Assembly: GCA_016234555.1 (NCBI GenBank)
Contig: JACRBJ010000092.1
Location: forward strand, 45,557-109,556
DNA length: 64,000 bases
Direction of reading: 5' to 3'
Origin: Chloroflexota bacterium
GTDB taxonomy: Bacteria > Chloroflexota > Anaerolineae > Anaerolineales > Villigracilaceae
Part shown: one piece after another, positions 58,357-64,000 of the stretch
Numbering within the stretch: the stretch's first letter is position 1
How the letters are laid out: each line of letters starts with the position of its first letter
Program-made: the position numbers and the translations under genes
The notes under the pieces: generated by a model
What the model was told of the DNA's origin: nothing
What the model saw: the letters and a program-made list of their open reading frames with translations, nothing else
Databases searched by the model: none

Positions 58357-60912
58357 ATGAACCTGCAAATAACACTCGCTGCCCGTTACCTGGCCGGACG
58401 AAAATTACGCACCGCTCTCACTACCCTGGCGATCATCTTTGGTGTGATGCTGATCTTTGGCATGAACACGGTCCTGCCGACCATGATCGCTGCCCTGCAA
58501 GCCAACGTCCAGGGCGCGGAGGGCGAGACAGATTTCACCATTACCAACGCCGCCGGTGATTCATTCCCCGCCGACGTGACCAGCCGCCTTCAGAACATCG
58601 ACGGTGTGCGCGCCGTTGCGGCTTCGCTTGAGCGCGCCATCAACCTGCCTGCTGATTTTGTTGATAACGATCCGTCTCGGGCGGACAGGTTCATCGCCGT
58701 CAATCTGGTGGGAATCATCCCGGAGGAAGCCCGTTCGATCCGCGCCTACCCGATCCTTGATGGACGTTATCTAAACGATTCTGACACCACCGCAGCAATC
58801 ATCTCGCAAACCCTCGCCGACGCATTTTCCGTCAAAGTCGGCGATTCTATTCGCCTGCCATCCATTTCCGGACTCACAGATCTGACCGTGGTCGGTGTCC
58901 TGCCGGCAAGCATCGGTCCTGAAAATGAAGCCGTATGGGTGAACCTGCCGCAAGCGCAAAAAATGACCGGCGATATCGGCAAGGTCAACATTATTAAACT
59001 AAACGTGGAGGCTTTCGCGGATAAAGACCGCCGCCTTGAGATCCAAAGCAACATTGAGGCTGCCCTGGGGAAGAATTACAAAGTGGGCACGTTGATCGCC
59101 GGGGACGAAATGTTCGCCACGATGGAGATCGCGCAGATCGCCCTCAGTGTGTTTGGCGCATTGGCACTCTTCATGGGTGGCTTCATCATCTTCAATACCT
59201 TCCGCACGGTGGTCACCGAGCGTCGCCGTGATATCGGCATGCTGCGCGCCCTGGGCGCCACCCGACGGACGATCATTGGTGCCATCCTGACTGAAGGCTT
59301 TCTGCAGGGACTGCTGGGTTCGGCGATTGGGCTGCTGTTTGGTTATTTGATGGCATTCGGTGTACTCAAGGTGATGCAGGGGCCCATCAGCGCGTTCATC
59401 AACATAAAGCTGGGGCTGCCGGTCGTTGAGCCTGGGTTGGTGCTGATTTCCATCCTGCTCGGCGTGAGTGTGACCGTGCTGGCCGGACTCTTGCCTGCCT
59501 GGAACGCCAGCCGGCTAACACCGCTCGAAGCACTGCGTCCGACCACGGCTGAAGTGGAATTCAAACGACAGACCGGGGTTGGCTTCTGGGCTGGGATCGT
59601 CATCATGGTCTTGACCGTGTTAGCTATCCTTTCGGGGCAGGCCGTCTTGATCCTGCCCGGCGGGATACTTTTCCTGGTCGGGTTGGTGCTGGTGGCGCCG
59701 GGACTGGTGCATCCCTTTGCCAGCCTGTTCGGCCGTGTGGTGGCTTTTGCCACTGCGCGCCAGGGCATCGGCGGATTGGCGCAAAGCAACCTCACCCGCC
59801 AGCCGTCGCGCGTGGCTGTTACCGCTTCGACCAGCCTGCTGGGATTGGCTGTTATTGTGGCAGCCGGTGGGATTATCACCAGCATGAAGGGTACATTGCT
59901 GGATATGGTACAGGACAGCCTCGGTAGTGACTATGTGTTCCTACCGCCTTCTGTGGGACTGTGGAGCGGTAACGTAGGCGCCACACCTGAACTTGCCGAG
60001 AACCTGCAATCTGTCCCCGGCGTCGAGACGGTCAGCACACTCCGTTTTACGTCCAGCCAAACGGATAGTGGACAGGTTGTCTCCGTGCTGGGCATCCAGC
60101 CGGATGAATTCCAGCAGGTCAGTGGCTTGATCTTCATGGAAGGGAACAGGTCGGCGTATGAAGACATCGCCTCGGAGCGGGCCCTGATCGCTAACAGCGT
60201 CTTCATGATCGGTACCGGTCTGAAGGTCGGCGATAGCGTGGAACTCTCCACGCCGGACGGCGTGGCACAGTACCGCATTGTGGCGGTCGCCTCCGATCTG
60301 CTGAATGCCAAGATCAATACAATCTACATCTCGCAGTCCAACCTGCAAACTGATTTTGGCAGCACAGAGGATGTCTTCATCCAGATCGACCTGCAGGACG
60401 GCGCCGACCGGGAAGCTGCCGGAGCGCAAATCAAGGCGTTGGGCGCAGATTATCCTCAATTCAAGGTGATCTCCGGAGCCGATTACTACAACACGATCCA
60501 GGCGCAATTCCAAGCTGCCTTCAGCGCTGTTTACGTTTTGTTCGCCATTTTGGCATTTCCCTCGTTGATTGCCATGCTCAACACGCTGACGATCAGCGTG
60601 ATCGAACGCACGCGCGAGATCGGTATGATCCGCGCGGTGGGCGGCACCCGCAGACAGATCCGTAATATGATCATGGCGGAGGCGCTTCTACTGGCTGCAA
60701 TCGGTGCGATCTTTGGCATCCTGGGCGGGATGTACCTGGGATATGTCCTGGTGACTGCGATTAAGGTCGTCTTCCCGATGGGTTATTCCTTCCCGATCAG
60801 CGGTATTGTCGCCGCCATTGTGATCGGTCTGGTCTTCGGGGCGCTGGCAGCAATCATCCCTGCCCGCCAGGCGGCGCGGCTGGAGGTGGTCCAGGCGCTG
60901 CGATATGAGTGA
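58357..60912 (+). CDS. ABC transporter permease (MacB/FtsX type, duplicated)
   Basis: An 851-residue membrane protein with two FtsX cores of four helices each. An N-terminal helix and a periplasmic MacB core domain precede the first core (TVVTERRRDIGMLRALGATR), and a second large extracytoplasmic domain precedes the last core (VIERTREIGMIRAVGGTRRQI). This fused form acts without a second permease, with the ATPase encoded before it. The substrate may be a peptide, lipid or antibiotic; PadR control suggests a response to a toxic compound. Confidence 0.93.
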   Translation: MNLQITLAARYLAGRKLRTALTTLAIIFGVMLIFGMNTVLPTMIAALQANVQGAEGETDFTITNAAGDSFPADVTSRLQNIDGVRAVAASLERAINLPADFVDNDPSRADRFIAVNLVGIIPEEARSIRAYPILDGRYLNDSDTTAAIISQTLADAFSVKVGDSIRLPSISGLTDLTVVGVLPASIGPENEAVWVNLPQAQKMTGDIGKVNIIKLNVEAFADKDRRLEIQSNIEAALGKNYKVGTLIAGDEMFATMEIAQIALSVFGALALFMGGFIIFNTFRTVVTERRRDIGMLRALGATRRTIIGAILTEGFLQGLLGSAIGLLFGYLMAFGVLKVMQGPISAFINIKLGLPVVEPGLVLISILLGVSVTVLAGLLPAWNASRLTPLEALRPTTAEVEFKRQTGVGFWAGIVIMVLTVLAILSGQAVLILPGGILFLVGLVLVAPGLVHPFASLFGRVVAFATARQGIGGLAQSNLTRQPSRVAVTASTSLLGLAVIVAAGGIITSMKGTLLDMVQDSLGSDYVFLPPSVGLWSGNVGATPELAENLQSVPGVETVSTLRFTSSQTDSGQVVSVLGIQPDEFQQVSGLIFMEGNRSAYEDIASERALIANSVFMIGTGLKVGDSVELSTPDGVAQYRIVAVASDLLNAKINTIYISQSNLQTDFGSTEDVFIQIDLQDGADREAAGAQIKALGADYPQFKVISGADYYNTIQAQFQAAFSAVYVLFAILAFPSLIAMLNTLTISVIERTREIGMIRAVGGTRRQIRNMIMAEALLLAAIGAIFGILGGMYLGYVLVTAIKVVFPMGYSFPISGIVAAIVIGLVFGALAAIIPARQAARLEVVQALRYE

Positions 60913-60962
60913 GGGCGACCCATCGAGGTCGCCCCTTTGACGAGTAATTGTGGAGTAATTAT

Positions 60963-61841
60963 ATGAATACCATCTATCATCATCCACAGGGCGAAGCCAT
61001 TATTCATGCCCTGTATGACAAACATCTGGCGCAGACCGGCATCGCAACCGAAAGCCGGATGGTTCCCACTCGCTTCGGCACGACGCACGTCCTGCTGGCT
61101 GGACCCGAGTCCGGTCCGCCGCTGGTGCTGCTGCACGGCGGGAACACGATCAACCCGACCACGCTGTGGTGGATCAAGCCCTTGATGGCGAAGTACCGGG
61201 TCTATGCTCCCGACACACTCGGCCATCCCGGGAAGAGCGCACCCGTGAGGCTTTCGCCGCGTGACGATAGTTATGGCCAGTGGCTGGTGGATGTGCTCGA
61301 TGCGTTACAGCTATCTCAACCGGCTGTCATGGCTGCATCCTACGGAGCGGGCATTTTGCTGCGCATCGCGGCATTCGCCCCCCAGCGCATTTCAAAGGCC
61401 GTCGCCATGATCCCCTCGGGACTGGTCTCGATCCCGTGGCGGACAATGTTCTTCGACCTGCTGGCTCCATTGATCGCTTATCGCCTGGCTCCCAGTCATG
61501 CAAGATTACTCAAAGTATTGCGTCCCATGTTTCTGGAAAACCCAATTCCCGAAGATGTGATCGAGGTCACTGAAGCGGTTTTCCAGTATGTACACGTCGA
61601 ACCGGAAATGCCGCGCAATGTGACAAAGACTGAGCTGCAAAACTTCACAGCCCCAACCCTGGTACTGGCTGCCGAATATGACCGCCTGTTCCCGGCAAAG
61701 CGCGTTGTGGAGCGAGCTAAACAAGTTTTTCATAACCTGGCAGCCGCAGAGATCATTCCCGGCAGCACACATTTCATCCCGGAACGAGTACTGCCGTCCG
61801 TCAACGCGCGCATTGATCAATTTTTGATGAAGACGAAGTAA
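60963..61841 (+). CDS. Alpha/beta hydrolase
   Basis: A 292-residue soluble enzyme. The oxyanion region is VLLHGGN, the nucleophile elbow MAASYGAG (Ser in A-S-Y-G), the acid position lies near AAEYDRLFP, and the catalytic His is in GSTHFIPE. The GxSxG rule is relaxed to AxSxG. Substrate unknown; esterases, dehalogenases and C-C hydrolases share the fold. It follows the exporter genes by 50 bases with a GGAG site and is probably part of the PadR-controlled unit. Confidence 0.88.
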   Translation: MNTIYHHPQGEAIIHALYDKHLAQTGIATESRMVPTRFGTTHVLLAGPESGPPLVLLHGGNTINPTTLWWIKPLMAKYRVYAPDTLGHPGKSAPVRLSPRDDSYGQWLVDVLDALQLSQPAVMAASYGAGILLRIAAFAPQRISKAVAMIPSGLVSIPWRTMFFDLLAPLIAYRLAPSHARLLKVLRPMFLENPIPEDVIEVTEAVFQYVHVEPEMPRNVTKTELQNFTAPTLVLAAEYDRLFPAKRVVERAKQVFHNLAAAEIIPGSTHFIPERVLPSVNARIDQFLMKTK

Positions 61842-61888
61842 GCCCGGGGTATGTATCCATCTGCATAGCAAATTCAAGGAAAACAAAA

Positions 61889-62977
61889 ATGAAGACCATC
61901 GTGAAAATCGTGAAGAGAATCTTTTTAGGCATTGGCCTGTTGATCAGTATTTTTTTCTTATACCTGTTCGTTTTGGCGATCATCCCTGGCATCTCGGTGC
62001 CGCAGCAACCACTGGATAAAGTTGTTCCGCCTGCTGATCAATCTGATTTAGCTCCTGTGGCGGGGAGAAAGGAAGTCAGTTTCGATGTCGGAGGAACACC
62101 AATAAGCGCGTGGCTGTACCTGCCTGACGATGTGTCCACTCCGGTACCTGCCATTGTCATGGGTAATGGTGCAGCAGGCACCAAGGACATGTTTCTGGAA
62201 AACTATGCTGTACGCTTTCAGGAAGCCGGTTTTGCGGTGCTGGCATTCGACTACCGCTACTGGGGCGAAAGCGGTGGGGAGCCGCGACACTTGATCTGGA
62301 TCCCGGATCAACTGGAAGATTTCGCAGCAGCCGTCGCTTATGTTCGCAGCCTCAAGGAAGTCGACCCGGCCAGGGTGTCGTTGTGGGGGACATCCTTCGG
62401 CGGTGGACATGCATTTACTACGGCTGCCAAAGACAGCCAGATCGCCTGTGTCGTTGCGCAGGTTCCATTTATGGATGGCATGGCGGCGCTGGAAATGCCA
62501 CATGAAGGTGATACGTCTGGAATCTCGCTTCAAACGTTGGCACATGCCCAGCGCGACCTTGCACGTTCCTGGCTTGGACTTTCGGCTCATACCATACCCA
62601 TCGTTGGCAAAACAGGAAGTATTGCCATGATGGCGGACTCTGAAGCCTATGATGCTTTTGCAGCATATGCTCCGGAAGGCTATGTGAACGAGACTCCTGC
62701 CCGCATCATGATCCGGGCCGACAAATACAGGCCGGTTTTGTTGGCATCGCAGGTGCAATGTCCGGTCTTGTTCCAGATCGCTGATCATGACACATTTGTG
62801 CCTAACAACGCCGTTGAAGAAGCTGCAAACCTCCTGGGCGATTCTGCGGTAGTCCGTCATTATCCAATCGGACATTTCGATATTTATGTTGGTGAGAACT
62901 TTGAAGCTAGTATCAGCGACCAATTGGAATTCCTTCAGATGTGTGGCGGCACAGAGATTGAGAGTGATGGCAATTGA
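61889..62977 (+). CDS. Membrane-anchored alpha/beta hydrolase
   Basis: A 362-residue protein with an N-terminal helix (IFLGIGLLISIFFLYLFVLA) and an extracytoplasmic or surface-exposed alpha/beta-hydrolase domain. The nucleophile elbow is LWGTSFGGGHAF (GxSxG), the acid is in IADHDTFVP and the catalytic His in YPIGHFDIY. It resembles dienelactone-hydrolase-like and acetyl-xylan-esterase-like enzymes. It lies 47 bases after the preceding hydrolase, in the same direction, and is likely the last gene of the exporter unit. Confidence 0.88.
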   Translation: MKTIVKIVKRIFLGIGLLISIFFLYLFVLAIIPGISVPQQPLDKVVPPADQSDLAPVAGRKEVSFDVGGTPISAWLYLPDDVSTPVPAIVMGNGAAGTKDMFLENYAVRFQEAGFAVLAFDYRYWGESGGEPRHLIWIPDQLEDFAAAVAYVRSLKEVDPARVSLWGTSFGGGHAFTTAAKDSQIACVVAQVPFMDGMAALEMPHEGDTSGISLQTLAHAQRDLARSWLGLSAHTIPIVGKTGSIAMMADSEAYDAFAAYAPEGYVNETPARIMIRADKYRPVLLASQVQCPVLFQIADHDTFVPNNAVEEAANLLGDSAVVRHYPIGHFDIYVGENFEASISDQLEFLQMCGGTEIESDGN

Positions 62978-63365
62978 AGATCATCCGGGCGTAGCGATAT
63001 TAGTGATGACTTTGAACCTTTCGATCCGCCCTATCGGGCAGTCAAGGCAGATTTTCGGTTGAAAGTTTTGGCGCATTGAAGGCAGTCATTCTGCTCCATC
63101 AGACTATGCACCCGGAAATCAGCCAGGCGTGCGATGTGAGTGATCTGAATTCGCAAAGCCGCCATGTTGGATAAGAAGCTCTAGTTTTCAGCCTCAGGAA
63201 TGCTAATTTACATTTCCTCTGCCTAACCCCATAAGTCTGCACTTTGGCAAAGTCATAGGTTTAGTTACAAAACAAGACAGCCACCCGTCAAGGATGGCTG
63301 TCGCTTATTGTTATACCGACACATTCCCCATACCCACCCAACAACCCCTATATGATGAGCAGCCA
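62978..63365. other. Gene-free spacer with hairpins
   Basis: About 390 bases without a supported gene. GACAGCCA (63276-63283) and TGGCTGTC (63295-63302) form a perfect eight-base stem, followed by a weak T-containing tail. ACTTTG-G-CAAAGT near 63241 is a small palindrome. The hairpin may end the hydrolase transcript. Confidence 0.4.
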
Positions 63366-63667
63366 ATGATCTGGTTGCTCATCTATGTCTCCGCCATCAG
63401 CCTGTGTGACCTGCGCACCCGACGTATCCCAAACTGGTACACGCTTCCAATTCTTCTGGCAGGCTTCATCGCCCACTTTCCCGGGTAAATGAAATTTGGC
63501 TTGCCTGTCTTGCTTTGGTGTTTGCCTGGGTGAGAGGATACATGGGAGTAGGGGATGTCAAGCTCTGGCTGGCATTGCTCTGGGCACTGCCTGTGGAATT
63601 CACATCAAACATATTGCCGTTGCTTTTCCTCTCCTTCCTTCTCACAAGTCTGTCCCAACTCCTCTAA
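63366..63667 (+). pseudogene. Prepilin peptidase (A24 type), frameshifted
   Basis: Two frames carry one small aspartyl prepilin peptidase. The first (63366-63488) holds the first catalytic Asp in SLCDLRTRRIPN with the start of helix 2; it stops after HFPG. The second frame (from about 63488 to the TAA at 63665) holds the second Asp in YMGVGDVKLWLALLWALP. A frame change near 63485 joins them. The enzyme would cleave type IV pilin leaders, as in Tad or CpaA systems; no pilin genes are in the window. It could also be a sequencing slip. Confidence 0.78.
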
Positions 63668-63741
63668 CAGGTAATCCAAAAGCAACCCCGCGTCGAACAA
63701 AAAACTCCTGCTGCCTGGCGGCGGGCATTGATATAAGTGCT

Positions 63742-63790
63742 AATGGCTTTTACTGGGATTTTTTCATTTCTCAGTAGAAGCCATTTTTTG
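63742..63790 (+). terminator. Intrinsic terminator after the prepilin peptidase remnant
   Basis: AATGGCTTTTACTG pairs with CAGTAGAAGCCATT (one G-U) around a 16-base loop, followed by TTTTTG. Confidence 0.85.
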
Positions 63791-63882
63791 TTTCCGGCCA
63801 GATTTTCCATTTAGTGAAAAATTCGATGCAATAAAACTGTAAATATTATGCGAAAGTAAATTAGATCTCTTGCAAAAGTAGG

Positions 63883-63999
63883 CTAGTAAGCAGTTTTGAG
63901 CTCCATGTTACAGATGGCAGCGATCAGGTTAAAACGTAACCCAAAACGTTTGCGACGATTTCGATAACGTTCGCTCAAAATGCGAAAGATTTTCAAGCG
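63883..63999 (-). mobile_element. C-terminal end of an IS5-family transposase
   Basis: On the minus strand 39 codons are open from the window edge to a TAG at 63883-63885. The product ILSERYRNRRKRFGLRFNLI followed by AAICNMEL is the characteristic C-terminus of IS5/IS1182-like DDE transposases. The element's right inverted repeat probably includes GATCTCTTGCAAAAGTAG around 63863-63880. The rest is beyond the window. Confidence 0.8.
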
Positions 64000-64000
64000 A

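Overview
The window looks like a chromosome segment from a Chloroflexota bacterium of the Anaerolineae type. This rests on gene content and style: a short class I xylose isomerase, FolC-Lon coupling, many ATGA-overlapping gene pairs, moderately GC-rich coding sequence and degenerate heptad repeats between genes. No rRNA or complete tRNA is present, so the placement is an inference.

Layout. (1) 1-17.3 kb is ordinary chromosome: sugar metabolism (xylA, a PfkB kinase), folC-lon, an SDR/M24 pair, a membrane protein behind a near-perfect sigma-70 promoter with a LexA-like palindrome, a lytic transglycosylase, a Nudix hydrolase, a two-component system, a sugar transferase, and an FmdE/TSUP pair behind a structured leader RNA that ends in a terminator. 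(2) 17.4-32.6 kb is a copper/redox module. It holds a multicopper oxidase, YtkA/FixH-like proteins, a NarL-type response regulator with its sensor kinase, a CcoG/FixG-like polyferredoxin, a CcdA-like protein with an apparently permuted helix order, YHS proteins, a YHS-HMA-HMA copper ATPase, cupredoxins, a PCYCGC lipoprotein, a cupredoxin-cytochrome c and a probable selenoprotein. Six operon heads share one promoter layout: two 18-bp palindromic elements 23-24 bp apart, with a -10 box 30-31 bp after the proximal centre. (3) From about 32.65 kb an integrated mobile element begins, next to a truncated FTR1 gene and a 16-nt remnant of a tRNA-Ser 3' end. Its backbone has an HTH protein, ParA, a tyrosine recombinase, a primase-ATPase and two iteron-like arrays. 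(4) 43.3-56.4 kb is a defence island: an AT-rich NB-ARC STAND ATPase converging on an operon of a 1329-aa STAND ATPase followed by hsdM, hsdS and hsdR. (5) 56.8-63 kb holds a PadR-regulated MacB-like ABC exporter and two alpha/beta hydrolases. The window ends with a frameshifted prepilin peptidase and the edge of an IS5-type insertion sequence. The element's right end was not found and probably lies beyond the window.

How the parts work together (inference): the two-component system inside the copper module probably drives the six matching promoters. These produce an exported copper-handling and thiol-redox apparatus resembling FixGHI plus cytochrome and cupredoxin maturation. The strongest novelty candidates are the selenoprotein (in-frame UGA followed by a SECIS-like hairpin), the shared promoter architecture, the permuted CcdA and the STAND/type I restriction operon.
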